A DNA stretch of 64,000 nt, taken from positions 864,944 through 928,943 of the forward strand of contig NW_006766888.1 of NCBI RefSeq assembly GCF_000275845.1, written 5' to 3'. Within the stretch, counting starts at the first letter, position 1; every line of letters begins with the position of its first letter. Under the pieces are notes generated by a model. It saw only the letters and a list, made by a program, of their open reading frames with translations. It had not been told where the DNA came from and made no database searches. Shown piece by piece: positions 1-12,952 of this stretch. The translations under genes were made by a program, and so were the position numbers. This stretch comes from Dichomitus squalens LYAD-421 SS1. Lineage: Eukaryota > Basidiomycota > Agaricomycetes > Polyporales > Polyporaceae.

Positions 1-139
1 GTAGGCGAGCGGCGAGGAGCCGAAAGGGGAAAGCGAGGGAAAGAGGGATAAACGCAACAAGAAACTCGACGGGGCAGAGCGGAGGCCGGCACGAAGGCAC
101 AAGACCTACGAAGCTAGTCTTCACGCAGATAGCGACAGA

Positions 140-221
140 CTAGTCCCAATGACCAAGTTATACATTAGCAATCGAAGAGAGATACAACACTATGGTCACT
201 CACCTAGTCCCAATGACCAAG
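140..221. repeat. 18-bp direct repeat pair
   Basis: The 18-mer ctagtcccaatgaccaag occurs at 140-157 and again at 204-221, a 64-bp offset. Flanking bases differ, so only the core is shared. No function is assigned. Confidence 0.7.
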
Positions 222-1770
222 AGGTCGAGATGGGGACTAGGGAGCGCCTAGGGGGGTCCTTATATACTAGAGGGGCTGCTTAGCAACCAAGGACAAGGCG
301 CGAGAGCGAGGCAGTGAAGATGACAAAGGGGGAACAAAGGGCGAGAAAGAAAAGGCAAGGGCATGGCGATCACGGGAACGTAGCATGCGGCTGTGGGAAC
401 GTATCTACAGTGTCCAAACTGGGATGAGCTAGGAAAGGAAACGGTCCGGAAATGGAAGGTGGGCGTCAAAGGGAAGGGAATGGGCGGCAAAAAGGGGCGT
501 CTGTCCAACGTCCGTGACACAACGTGCATGGCGTGCTTGAACTCTACGATCCCTTGCCCAAGATGTGGACACAACCACGCAGTTGAGGCAATTTTGATGT
601 TCAAAACCAAGTGCATATCTGTGGGACCTCAGCGCAGAGTAGATTTCGACTACTAGGGGGGCGCGTCAGGTCCACGATCTCAGCGTGATGGAGCAAATGG
701 CCAACATGGGTCAGTGGTTACATTGAAAGAGACCGCTCAACGAGGGTTGGGTACGGCAAACTGCAAGGCCACGGAGTACACGAAGCTAGGTGAAGGCACC
801 CTGACGCTTCGTGGTGCGAGGCCTCGAAGTTGTCATACCATGAGCTGCTGGGGGGACCGAGATGTGTCCCCTCGCAATGACGGGATACACAAATCTCCAG
901 AAGCGGGACTTTGCCGCGCTCCTGCCGGATGGCGAATGTTGAATCTAATGTCATAGAACGCACCTGTAGCTCGGCGAACAAGTCTGGTCCATTTGCGAGT
1001 CGTAGAGTGTTCCTCACCTTGGACTCGGATAGACATCGAACAAACACCAAAATGATGTGAGTATGCGATGCTGATTTGTGAATTCTGCGGCGAGACGGAC
1101 ACAGGGACTTCAGAAAGGTATTGCGACACTTCACTTGAATAGGACAGCATCAACTCAACACACCCAAGGATAACAAATTGAACCGCCTTCGACTGCTCTC
1201 CGGAAATTTCCGAAGCAGACGGAGCGCTGCCGGGCGCTGTCAGACCCCCGGGAACCGCCAGTCAAAGCCTTGGTGAGACATGCTGGCACCCGTACCGTGA
1301 CGTAGGAACGGTACAACCACGTTATTTAGCCACAATGTAGCGCGGACTTTGTGTATATCTCACTCAACCATACGATAAGGGATCAAGGTTCGTGGATCCC
1401 TGCTGGGTAGTGTTACGACAATATCAACTGCTTCTCGACATCGTGCCGCCGGAGCTAATTCATATCTGGTCGTATTCTTTCCACAAGAGAAAATTTACGG
1501 CAGACAACGGCGCCGCAATCTGGTTTCGTGCCTGTCGCCTCCTTGTGGCATGGTGTTGGAGGTGGTCTGAGAGACCGTGTCTACGTGTCCGAAACGATCA
1601 GGAACCTTACCTTGTACTACCCCGCTCCAGGCGCTCTCGCGCGGCGCCGCAGCAGATCCGCGCGACGGTCTCATACGTCGGAATGACTGCAATTCCATGA
1701 GCTGAACGAAGGGTACCACAGTACTGATACATGTAAGGGTCGCTGTAATACATTAGCCGTCCAACAGAGA

Positions 1771-1800
1771 TACAAAACCGAAAAATACAAAACCGAAAAA
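1771..1800. repeat. 15-bp tandem duplication
   Basis: The unit tacaaaaccgaaaaa is repeated twice, head to tail and without mismatch. It is probably a slippage product in the 3' flank of the RBR gene. Confidence 0.8.
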
Positions 1801-1937
1801 GACGTAAATGTAATAGCAGTTGGCCAGAGTCGATAGCGCAGCATAGAGTGAGGCATAACGGCAGGAGGAGCACTGTAACGAAGAAGGGCTCTCGGATCAG
1901 GATACGAAACGAGATACTCACAAGCAAGCAATGCCAG

Positions 1938-4900
1938 TCAGAGCCCGATGCCGCCATGGATGGATCGCATGTGGCTGTAGACCTGCTGGCTGGTGGAGAA
2001 CGTGGCGAGGCAAGCCCAGCAGATGTGCGTTTGGCAGCTCGTGCACGTCATATGATTGCATCCCGCCATGCGCTCAATAGGGACCTTGCAACTCGGGCAG
2101 TCCTTGACGTCGTGTCCCAGCTTCCACCTCTCGAAAAGTCTCTCATCCTCGGGGTTCTGGTCCTGGCACGATCGGCTCTCGTGGTACTCCATGTTGCAGT
2201 GGGAGCAGATGCGGACGAGACATGACGGGCACTGGAGAACTGCGCCGGGGCCTGATTTCCGGTAGACCTGGGGGCAATCGGGGGTAGGGCAGTAGTGGAA
2301 CTCGTCGGGATGTGATTGGACATGGGCGAGGAAAGAAGCGTTTACGATGGCATCGAATTCGTCGGGAGAGAGAAGCTGCTGAGCGACGGAGAGAGGTATA
2401 TGATGCGTGCACTTTGCTTCGTCTCCCAGACATGTGAGTGGGAAACTCCGGCTGTCCACCGACGCGTGCATGTAGCCGACGAGGCACGCCTGACACCACG
2501 TATGTCCACACATGAGGCTTACTGGCTGAGAGACTTCTCCGAAGCAGACCGGACATCCGGCGTCACCACGAGAGTTGCGCTTCCTCTGGCGCTTTCCGGC
2601 TTGTTGTACGACCAACCGTGCGACCTTCTGCGTGCTAGGATCTCCACATACGACGAGCTGCCTGTTGGTGAGATCAAACCATACGTTCTCGCGGCCAAGC
2701 TCCTTCTGGAGGCTCGGGAGATCTTCGCTCATGAAGACGCCAATGAGGTGACTTGCGACAGAGTAGCGATGTTTGCGCTGGGCCTGAAGAAGTTTCGCAC
2801 GGGTGACAATCTCGGCATTGACGTGAGCGCGGTCCGCCTGAGGACCAAAGAGGGCTAAGGTCCGTCGACGAGTGTCCCGATTGATCCTGACGGTGGGGTG
2901 AGCCTTCTCTAGGTCGTCTAAGAAGTTCTGCCCTGCGGGCCCTCCGAAGAAGTCGTTCCAGACTGTCTGTCCGCTGTCTGTGACTTTTTCTCCTCGAAGA
3001 AGGCGATCGAACGCAGCCTTGAGCTTGGTCAATGAGGACATGTTGCGCGAAACGAGCTTGACTTGGACAGGCGCCTTTGGATCAGCGACTATACGTCTAT
3101 CGAACACGGAGATGCTCGTAGCGTATTCGTCGCAATGGTACGAGCGGAGAAGGTTGATGTCGTACGCCAAGTTGTCGAAGACGTCGGCAGGGAGATTGTA
3201 TAGAATGGACCTAACATGATGAGCGAAGATACGCTGCTTCCCTACGAAGCGGGGGCAGAATCGATCCAGAGCTTCCTGCGCTGCCGCGGCTCGCCGAGGG
3301 TCCTTGAAGTGTGCCCAGACGCGGAACGTCTTGTTATAAGGAGGAGGGAGGACGTTGAGATATACGTCGCCATAACCCTCGAGCATGCGACGAAGGCCGT
3401 CGACTGCGGCGTTCACCGTCCAGTTATATTTGGGTCGGTCGAGCATATGCGTCTCGTACGGTCCATAACGAGCCAGATCCTTGGCGCTGGCGTCGCCAGG
3501 TAAGTTCTCGAAGCGGACGTTGACAGCACCGACGACAGGGATCCCTTCGTAGATCTGCGCAGTAACCCGCATGCCCTTCATGCCCTTCTGTTGAGCCAGC
3601 GCAATGGCCTTCTCAGCCTTCTCCTTGGTCTCGTAGCCGACGTAGCCCTTTTGACGCGCGGTAGGTAGCTCGAAGAGCACGTCTCCATCGTAGAGCTTGC
3701 CTCCTCCGATGCCCGTGGAATTCCTAACCGTCATGCAGGCCTTCACTTCGGAGCCGGCGAACAGTTCAGAGCTATCTACAGCGGCTGCAGCGTTGATGGC
3801 AGACTCCCCGCGGGCAAAAGTGACCTTGTAGGCAGACGAAGAACCATCGTTTGGATCGACTGGAAGCACAGCAATGACCTCCCCGAAGATACTCAGAGCT
3901 GCAGTTATGTCGACGGGCGCTATAGTAGCAGGGACGTTCTCGAGGAGGATCTGACGACTTTCGAATCCAGTCTTCACTTCGATGACACCGAATCCTGGAC
4001 CGAACATCACCTTCGTTGCGTCGAGAATCGTTAATGTGATGTTCTCCTCCCTGGATTCCTGTATTTGCTCGGCGTTTAGAACTCGCGCCGGACCAATTGC
4101 AGATAAAGCACTCACAGCTTCCAATCCCAACCCTGGAGGAACTACTGGGTTATCGGAGCTGCTTTGTGACTGTTCTCGGGAGAGTCGACCTGACACATGC
4201 GGTGGTATGGATGAGAGTGGATTTTGGGTATGACTCTGAGTACGCGGCGTGCGAGTGGCATACTCGTGTTGACTATTGACGACGGGATGGGCCCTATGCC
4301 TCTGAATTGGTTGGTGGTCTCCGGACCGAGACGCGGGTCCGATGAGCATGTTCTGACGAGCTGACCCTGAAGTTGTCTGCAGTAGCCGTCATGAGCTATG
4401 ATTTGAGCACGGCAAGTCAGACTCACCTGAGTGGTGCCAGAAGGCGCAAGCTCGGCATCGTGGGAGAAACGGCAATGATCGCGCTGGCATCTGCCCCTCA
4501 AATAGTCCCAGCAGGGAGTTACTCTCACAGTGCACACGGAGGCGCCGTCCATGGAGGACAATGACGAATGCCCGGAGACTGTCCCTGACCGCGGCTGAAA
4601 CAACGGATTGAGATGCAAGTCATACTGGAAATAAATAGAAACGCACAGTGTGGAACGAAGAATCGCTCTCTTCAACATCGGTATCGCCGGCAGCGTTCTC
4701 GGGCACTGCCGCGCTTGTGTTGCGACTGGACGTTCCGACGACCGTAGGCTGTGCAACAGGGGCGGGTTGTGCAGGCTTTTGAAACACAGCTGGTGAAGAT
4801 TGCACTGCTCTCGCCGTCTTTGCCGTAGTGGACGGGCCTGCAGAGGTCGCACTGGGTTGCGAGATTGGGGCTTCGGTTTGTTGGGGTACCTCTATTGTTG

Positions 4901-7082
4901 ATAGCTTCCCCTTACCCGTCTCAATCTTCGTGGCGTTTACGGGTGACTTCTTGTCTGTGCCCGACCTGCGACGTCCGTCTGCTCCCTGCTTTTCCCCCGC
5001 GTCCCTTTTCTTCTCGCCCTGCTCCCCTCCCCCAGGCATCACCGGGTCAATGTCGAGAATTTCCCCTTTGTCTCCCTTGGCAGTACCTGTTGCCCGACGG
5101 CTCCCACCCTTCTCCTTCATCTTTCCTTTCTCCGTTGTGATTTTCTTTCTACTAGTGGTCTGCTCATGCCTCTCGTTGTGGTCCACCTCGTCTTCCCCCT
5201 TGGGGTCTCTTCCCTTTCCCTTCTATGACAATATCAATTAGCGGAAAACATGATGACCACAAGTTGTATACCTTTTTGCGGGATTTCGCTCGTTTCTCAG
5301 GCGCTCGAGAGGGTCTTTATAGGGCGAAACAAACCCAGAATCAACCTCATGACGACTTAGACCATGATAATCGCCCACTCGGACCCACCTTGACTTGCCC
5401 CTTTCCGCATCTTCAGTTTCTACATCAAAACTTTCGCTGTCCGTAGATGGCGCATTATCTCCCTTGACTTATAGATCAGTTGGCTACATGCTTGGGATGC
5501 GACTCAAAACATGCCTGCTGCTCGTCGCGAAGCTCTTCTAGGGCCAAGTCACCCTGTCCTACAGGCGCTGAAGGCCCTGCCGATGTAGTCGAGTCACCCT
5601 TGCTACCTGACGATGCAGCGTAGATTGGTGCACGGATTGCATGTACCTCGTCTGGATTGCAATGACGGTATTTACAACGATGATAGGCGCATTGCCGTTG
5701 GCGGAAATACATCCGACAGACGTCGGGAGGTATGAACGAGGAGACGTTTGGCGGTCGCTAGAAGGCTCACATGAGAACGCACATGCCAATCGTCTCACGA
5801 ATGACCTCAGGCAACCCACCTCAGGAAGAGTTGATGCAAGCTGTACCACACGTGGACGAGCTTCCCCCGAAGATGACGACACCTTTTGTCCAAGTGAGCG
5901 TGCTGTGGCAATGTACGGAGTGATGCACGTCACCTCTTCAGGTGTTCCATTTTGATTTAGCTTGGACTGTTCTGGCGAAGGGGGCCGCGAGCGTGGCTGA
6001 TTGTAGGACTCGATGTCATGTGAGTAATGACAACTATCACCTCTGGGGCAGACACCAGCGAGATTCAGCTTGCAAAGCTCTACGCCCCCTTCATGAGTTT
6101 GTGGAGGAACCACGACGACCTGCCATGACTGATCAGCACGAATCATTGACAAGAATAGAACGAAAACCGGTACCTGCTTCGGTTTCTGCGTCTCAGCAGA
6201 AGCTAGAAGGGCGGGGACCTGCTCGGGCAGTAGCAGGATATGTGCTCGGTGACAGCGCTCGCCCCATTGACATCGACCTTTCTGATACAGCTTACATATT
6301 TCGTCCGATTTCTGCAGCGCTATCAACGATGTGGCTCTCACACAGGACTCATAATGAGGCGCCTACCCTGGACGGACGTGTGTCTTCTGCCACTAACAGA
6401 GCAGGGTGGGCGTCCAAAGGCGTAGCTTGCTCGGTAGGCTCGGCAATAGAGGGCTGTGGAGCCGTAGATGGGGCTGGTAAGGTTGCCACCGGGACGGGAG
6501 GTGTTTCTCGGGGTGGTGGTGGTTGCGATGAGGTGAGGGCCGGAGGATGAGCCGATACACGAGGTTCAAGAGCCAAAGGCTTCTGCGTCAATGGTGAAGA
6601 ACGTGGGAGATGTGAACTGAGAGCTGGGACACCTCGAACGAGATTGCCATGCTGGTGCAGCAAATCCTCCGATTGTCCGTCAGCCGGTGGGAGAGCAGGT
6701 AGGGCGCTGTGCAAGCTGTCTGGATTCCATAGCTTTGTTTTGCCAAACCTGTCTACATAGACCCCATCCAGGACTTGCACGGAGTTAGTAGACGCAGGTC
6801 CGGGACTTGGCAGCGAGGGGTCTCCAGGTTTGCTATCGGTACAAAGCGGCGGTACTGGGGTAACATATATGGTGGTTGGCACCGAAGGCCCGTCATGAGT
6901 CGCTACAGAGAAGTTGTGAGACTGTTCGTTGCTTCGTGGCTACACAATGAGGGTGAGCCACCAACCGCGGAAGATGCATAGCAATATCTTACATGTATAC
7001 GAGAGCATTCATTGCCGTACCGGCAACGACCTGCCAGGAAGTTCAAGCACACTTCCCTCGGCCTCTTCTGCGGAAACGCCAT
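1938..7082 (-). CDS. CCCH zinc-finger / RRM-like / RBR E3 ubiquitin ligase
   Basis: This is a multi-exon gene encoding a large protein of roughly 1,500 residues. Exons I could phase are 7082-6993, 6939-6367, 6311-6174, 6119-5820, 5757 to about 5580, an uncertain exon near 5465-5265, about 5222-4647, 4594-4427 and 4376-1938. Five CCCH fingers (C-x7-C-x4/5-C-x3-H) lie in the first, third, fourth, fifth and eighth of these exons. The last exon holds two RRM-like segments and then, in its final 205 residues or so, RING1 (starting CPVCFGE), IBR and RING2 with the motif GCNHMTC, whose last cysteine matches the catalytic RBR cysteine. It ends with a GGIG-type tail as in other RBR proteins. By family knowledge, RBR proteins pass ubiquitin through a RING2 thioester, and CCCH and RRM modules bind RNA, so an RNA-linked ligase is inferred. 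The weak point is the phase of the exons between 5757 and 5222. Confidence 0.82.
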
Positions 7083-8067
7083 GGTCAGACACATGACTAA
7101 CGCACATGACAGTCTCTTATTCTGGGCGTACAGACCGTCGTTGAGTCTGCAAGAGACCTATATGACATCGGTCTCTGCGGGAGTGGATGCATAAGCCGCC
7201 CTTCCTCTCGTTGTGTTGATGGTTCTGGGTGCTGTAGTCCGTTCGTACTGCCAGATGTATAAGCCATGGCTGGATGCTGAGGTACGGAAGCCGAGAATTC
7301 GGAGAAAAAGGAAGGGAAGAAGGATGTCAGTCGTCGAATGGCACCAATATCAAATACGCCACTCGCCCCAGGTGCCACACTGGCCCACTCCGGAGTCATA
7401 TCGTAGTTCGAATTTGGCAATATAGCCGAGACTATATTACTATTGTAGTGGTGTCCCCGGGGGTGAGATGCTACCGCAGCACTCTCGTAGTCCTTTGTCG
7501 TATTCGGGTCGGCTGTCCCAGTCCACCATCGTGGTTCCGCCGCTTGCGAGGCGTAAAGAAGCGTCAATCCTCCTCGAGGCATGGTCGTGTCGGCTGGGCA
7601 CCTCCAAGTACCGTTACTTAGGATGCGACGGGATGGTGGCGTTGTGCAAAAGTGGTGACGCCGGGCCCGAGCACAGCAGCGACTCGCCCGCAAGGTTCCG
7701 GCCGGCTTACATGGGTGTGCGAATTTGGTTTGAACTTTCAAAGGGTTCCATAAACCGAGGTATTATCATGGAGATGATCGGATGACGCGTGCATTATTCC
7801 CGTTATAATCGGCGCTAATCTCTTACGTATACCTCCGCTATCGTGGGCCCGCGTCTCTCGGGCTAGAAACCTCGCTTATTTTGCATTGTGAACCCGCGAG
7901 GCAAACAATGCCTATGCTACGTGCCTTGTCCTCGCGATCGGCACGCGACAGGACTCAGGAATCGGTCATGCTTTTGTGTTTCATTATGCTTTAGCTAGAA
8001 TACTACGCCATATCCCACCAGAGGAGACCAGCGCGACAAGTCCATGATGGCTGAGACGTGCAAAAGT
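7083..8067. other. Intergenic: RBR 5' flank and KAR5 3' flank
   Basis: This gap lies upstream of the RBR start and downstream of the KAR5-like stop. A 214-codon open frame on the minus strand (7741-7097) has no motif and no splice connection to the RBR gene, so I do not call it. No promoter element is clear. Confidence 0.4.
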
Positions 8068-10553
8068 CTAGGACAAGGTTCCACAGAGCCGATCTGGTAT
8101 TCGAGATAGTCGAGGACGGCGCCGGACAGACATCACGTTGGTTGGCCGGCCATGGCCGGAGCCCAGGGAAAGTCCGGGCATCCGGTCAAAGTGCAAGAAG
8201 TCGCCGTCCAGCTGCAGAGATTGACCTTCCACGGGCTGCCTTGTCCGGACACGCGGAGCCTCAGGTAAAACAGAGAGCAGTAGCTGATCGGAGTTAATTC
8301 CATGAGGTTTGGAAGTCTTCGAGATCAAGTTCCAAGCAGAAACGAGAAGCACAGAACCAGTCTACGAAACCATTAAGTGAGTCAAGCTGAGACGTGTCAG
8401 GGCCGCAACAGAAAAACTAACCATGAGCCTAGAAGAGAGGAAGGCAACAAGCATGCCACATATCCTGAGGACGTGATATGCCACATGGAAAACAGGATGC
8501 TGGAAGCTTGCAGGATGGACTGCGAGGGATGATGTTCAGGAGAAACGATAACCAGGGTTGGCGGCCTCGCGTGGCGAGTTGCACGAACCTCGCAGGACCT
8601 GGAGCATCACCTCCTGAAACCAGAGCCACATCGTCGTCGTCGTCCAGTCACCACCTAGATTCTTCAAAAGGTTATCTTTCATCTCCGCGATGGTCCCGTT
8701 GAGATCTTGGACTCCCGCATGTGTGCTGACAACGAGTTCGGACAGAGCGTAAGACACATTGTCTGAAATAGCCGCGATGGCCATTTGCTTCTCGAGCGCC
8801 ACGTGGGACGCTCGGAGATGAGCCTCCATATCTGCTCTGCCCTGCCGCGCGTCCTGAGTGAGAAGGAAGGTAGCCTGAAACAACGTTGTCAGGGGCAGAT
8901 GTGGGAAGTATCCTGCAACATCATGTACACACGTGGTGAAGTTGCCCGAATGCCTTCTCTAAAGCTACAAAATTGGCACTCGTCCCGTCCTGCGAACTTC
9001 CATCATGTTATTTGGCAGATGCATCGAAGCCACGTACCATAAACCGAGTGACGTTCAGTAGCTGTGTTTCTACTAGATCGAATGCGTTGCCTATGTGGTA
9101 GGCGAGCGTTCTCTCTAAGTCTAATTGCATGCTATGCAGGGTTGCACCAAGCTGCAGAGATGTGCATAAGTCGATGTGCAAGTAATCGAGATAGGGGACA
9201 CACATGATTGATGACCCCAGAGACATCTGCATCTATCTATTGGTCCGAGTGTTAGGAATACGAGTGAACATGATCACCAACAGAGTCTAACCTTGGACAC
9301 AGTACGCGTGTGACCGAGAGCAATGCGTTCCTGTACATCCGAGACGATAGCCCCGAGCTGGTTGGAGATCTGTCGAGCACTTTTGGATAGGCTTGACAGA
9401 CGTCGCTCCGGAAAAAGTTACCTCGCCACGCAACGATCCCAGATTCTCCGAAGCGACGACAGATGCACTGCCAAGGGTCATAGATGATGCTCGTATTTGT
9501 TCTAGGACGGCCTTCATTGCCTGGTTACGCGCCATGCGGGCCCTATGCGGATTGCGATTCAGCCAAAACACTTACTTTCACGACCGATCGAGAATCTTCA
9601 TGAGCTTGCTCTACGTGTTTCTCTCGGTCGGCCATATACCGAAGAATGTCCATCGTTTGTATCGATGCGTTCTTGTACAATTCCTTCGCCACGTCTAGAC
9701 CAAGGACAGATGTTCAGTTTGACCATTCGCGCATTGCCGTGAGTACACAAGTGAACCTATGTCGTTCCATCGCTGAAACGCGAAGCATAGCTGGGCTGGT
9801 GACATATTATTCCTGGTGTTGATATGTTCGACAGGAAGTACCAACTTACCGACTTCTCGGAGATATCCAGAATAGCTTGACCAATATTGTGCGCTCCTCG
9901 ACAGAGCTCTGTAGACAATAAGGCAACCTGCAACAAAGCTGGCACATCCTGCAAGACACTCACAATACGCATTGCCCGCTCGATTCAGCATGGAGTGCAT
10001 ACATGCCGTTCGAGTCAGACTCAAAAGGCGCGCATTCCATAGGCGGCGATGTGTGTTTGGCGGTAGCGATCTCGCAAAGGGTCATCGAGATTGCAGCTGG
10101 GAGAGGCGGAGGTGCGGCATCGTAATGTCCGAGATGCTGCATATTACTGCTGACGCACCTTTTACACGCTCATCTTCGTCCGATTCAAGGTCGCTGCATC
10201 TCGTCTGTATGGCGTTCGCAGCCCGGCGAAAACAGTCTGATTTCTTGGAATAAGCATCGAGAGATCCTGCGAACGCGTCGTCATGAGATATCACACGGTC
10301 TCACGGTAATTCTGCTTACTTGCTCCCTGTAAGATCACCGCCAACTCCTCCGGTGGGAGTCTGCCTGCGGACAGAAATCAAGTATATTGCCATCCGATGT
10401 CATAGGATGCGAAGGGAACGCACCATCGATGTTCTGTAGCGGCCTCTGTGGCGTTCCGGTGCTTTTCTCGTGTCTTGAAGGCGCATATACCCACGAGAAT
10501 CCACAGCACACCGGAAGGCAAGTTATCAATGTTAGCGTTGCTAACGCGATCAT
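8068..10553 (-). CDS. KAR5: Nuclear fusion protein, Kar5/Tht1 family
   Basis: Kar5/Tht1 proteins sit in the nuclear envelope/ER and act in nuclear membrane fusion during karyogamy. The gene starts at 10553 with a signal peptide (MIALATLTLITCLP). Many short exons then join in phase. Recognisable blocks are the Cys-rich region (SDCFRRAANAIQTRC, then AISMTLCEIATA), the block LSRSAQYWSSYSGYLRE, the block LCFAFQRWNDI, coiled-coil-like exons around 9690-9290, and a hydrophobic C-terminal region around 8470-8330. The last exon ends in an Arg-rich tail (RLSRIPDRLC). It is divergent from the GST gene, with 254 bp between start codons. The exons between about 9280 and 8880 are the least certain. Conserved cysteines and domain order fit family PF04163, but I could not run a profile search. 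Confidence 0.72.
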
Positions 10554-10807
10554 TCTGCGCAGCGACGAAATTGTCTGTGCCTCGCTAGCTGCAAGATACC
10601 GACGGCAACGTGATGAAGGCCGACCGCGATGTGGATTCAGTGTCAAAGGTGGGCGATGTGCACGGTGCCGTGGGTGCACAACCTTGGAACGTGGGAGCTG
10701 TCGGCAGCCGGAAGTACGTCACCCGAAGTAGGCGCTCGTACAGCTCTATGAGCTGAAAGACACCTCCGTTACGTTCGCACACCCTTGTCGTCCCCACCTC
10801 CATCATC
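10554..10807. promoter_or_regulatory. Shared promoter, KAR5-like / GST
   Basis: The two start codons face away from each other across 254 bp, so this stretch must hold both promoters. No single element stands out. Co-regulation is not shown. Confidence 0.45.
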
Positions 10808-12004
10808 ATGGCCGCACCTGTGGCTAGCAACACCGACACAGTCCCAAAGCTCATTGTTCATCACTTGAATGATTCGCGTTCCCAGCGTATCCTTTGGCTT
10901 CTGGTCAGTACAGCGTTGCCGGCATTTCCCGACTGTTCAAGCGCTAACAGATGTCCTGCTCCATATTCTGCTCATCATCACCACGATATACTTCTGCGCA
11001 TCATGATCCATCCCATATGACGCTCTCAGGAGGAGCTCGAAGTGCCCTACGAGGTCAAAAAGTATCAGCGCACCGCTGAGCGACTAGCGCCGCCTGAGCT
11101 CAAGGCCGTTCACCCGCTGGGAAACGCACCGGTCATTACTGATGGTGACCTCACTCTGGCAGAGAGCGGCGCTATTATCGGTGCGTAACTTGTCGCAACG
11201 GATTTGTCAATCGGTAGCTGGGTATGCTCGCCGGTCCGACAACGCTCTCGGAGCGCCCCAAATGGCCGTCTACATCCGACGTGCAATGAAGACGATAGCT
11301 TACCGCAGGTCTCTGCGCAGAATATATCATCAAGAAGTACGGTAACGGTCGTGCCCAGCCACCGGAGTCAGGGTGGCTTGACGACCTCTATTGTAATCGC
11401 TTTCTCGTCTTACAGCATCGTGCTGTGTATGTTGACAAAGCCTGCAGACACGCATTATGCAGAAGCATCGCTTATGCCTATTCTTGTTAACAAAATCATC
11501 TTCAAGATAATCCCGGAGCGCTCGCCCTTCCTCATCCGTCCCCTCCTCCGGTCCGTCTTTAACCAGGTCTCGGCTTTGATGCTGAACCCCCGTTTGAAGA
11601 CACACGTGCAAATGGTGAGCAAACTGCTTTGTTCCGCGCTGTGTGGTGTCGCCTTAATGCCGGAATGTCGATTAGATTGAGGACCATCTGGCCAAGACCA
11701 ATGGCTGGTTTGCCGGCGGAGAGGTGCCGACCGCCGCAGACTACATGATGATTTTCCCACTCGAGGCATTGGACAGTCAGGACAAGACTGTCCTTGGTTC
11801 GAAGACGATCGAGTATGTCAAGCGTGCGCATGAGAGGTACGATTCACGTTTCCCTTGTGTGCCGGACGTCGCTCACCCAGCACGTTCTCAGGCCGGCGTA
11901 TAAGCGGGTAAGTTATCGCACCTCTGCACGAAGATCAGACATTCACAAGTTTTTAGGCTCTGGAGAAGGGTGGAGAATATGTGTACGCCAAGGCTTCGCT
12001 GTAG
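10808..12004 (+). CDS. Glutathione S-transferase, Gtt1-like
   Basis: It conjugates glutathione to electrophiles. Seven exons join in phase: 10808-10903, 11030-11180, 11321-11392, 11448-11614, 11676-11836, 11892-11907 and 11957-12004. The protein is about 235 residues. The thioredoxin-like N-terminal domain reads KLIVHHLNDSRSQRILWLL, followed by a cis-Pro and Glu-Ser glutathione-binding segment (LGNAPVITDG, then LAESGAII). The all-helical C-terminal domain contains HYAEASLMPILV and the N-capping-type segment GGEVPTAADYMM. The SLMP block and overall order resemble yeast Gtt1, which is ER-associated; location here is inferred. The gene is divergent from the KAR5-like gene. Confidence 0.9.
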
Positions 12005-12952
12005 ATTCGACGGCCTACGTCGCGTGCAACCCCGTGTTGACCGAGAGGGGATGCGCCGCGTGTCTTGTATGATAGCCATGGAATATACCGTCACCACCCC
12101 TGCTCAACCTCTCAGTGTCACGTTGTGTACCCGCGCCTGAAGCACAACGCCGCGTGTCTGGTCGTTGTTTCGGCCATGTATGTGTACATATGGTGACTTG
12201 ACCGGAGCAACCCTGTGCGAAAACAGCGTCACGTCGTGGTGTGTCGGTTGCAAGAGAAGAAACAAGGCTGTCTTCCGCGCGACGTCCCTTGATGCATGCA
12301 ACGTGTCCCGCACAGCGCGAAACAGAGTTGACAGCAGCATGGCCGCGTCGCGACTTCTTACCTGATCGTGCTGTAGTGTGCGCGAAGTCGAAGCGCGGCA
12401 CTCATTGCGGTTAGAGCTACAATAGATATGCATATTAGGTTGTGAAGTAGAGTACAGCGTGATGGCTACAACAAGCGATGGATGCGGCATGCAATGCAAT
12501 CTATGGTGCCAACAAACTAGAGATACAGTGGGGGTACTGGACAAGTCAAGTGCATCTGTAACAGGCGATGCACGAGTGGTATATGAATACACAAGACGAT
12601 GAGGGGCGGGCAGGAGAAAACAAAGCCGAAGAAGGGTCGAGCTCGAATGCTATGCGTCCAATCAATACAGTAAGATGGGAAAGGACAGCAAAGCAAGGAA
12701 AGGTAAGAAGAAAACGAAGCGCCAATGCGGCGCGGTGAAATAATTAGGAGGATGATTGTCCGAAAGCATTCGACGAGAGAACAAGAAGCGGTGGCCACAA
12801 AAACAGCAATGGAAGGACAATGCGAGACTCACGGGAACATGCAAGTAGTATGTGGGTGAATGTATGATAGTGGTATGCGATGTGTCGAGCGAGCGTGTGC
12901 GCTGGTGTTGACCAGAAAGATCCGATGATTAGGAATGTGCGGGTATCCGCTT
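12005..12952. other. Intergenic, convergent 3' flanks
   Basis: Both neighbours end here: GST from the left and the reverse-strand coiled-coil gene from the right. The reverse-strand open frames around 12100-12850 are short and lack motifs. Nothing is called. Confidence 0.5.

Larger units (their letters stand above)
1..1937. other. Intergenic, no firm gene
   Basis: I see no convincing coding exon here. The open frames are short, lack recognisable motifs and do not join by plausible splice sites. An 18-bp direct repeat lies at 140-157 and 204-221, and a 15-bp perfect tandem pair lies at 1771-1800. The right end is the 3' flank of the reverse-strand RBR gene. Confidence 0.5.

Noticed and set aside
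393..656. 87-codon frame with CxxC and CPRC pairs resembling a zinc ribbon
   Set aside because: Spacing does not fit a known zinc ribbon, and the surroundings lack splice or promoter support.
7097..7741. 214-codon minus-strand frame upstream of the RBR gene
   Set aside because: No motif and no splice path into the RBR first exon, which has its own good start codon.
8629..8646. Short CGT trinucleotide run
   Set aside because: Only about five units, within the coding exon for a Thr run of the KAR5-like gene; not a notable microsatellite.
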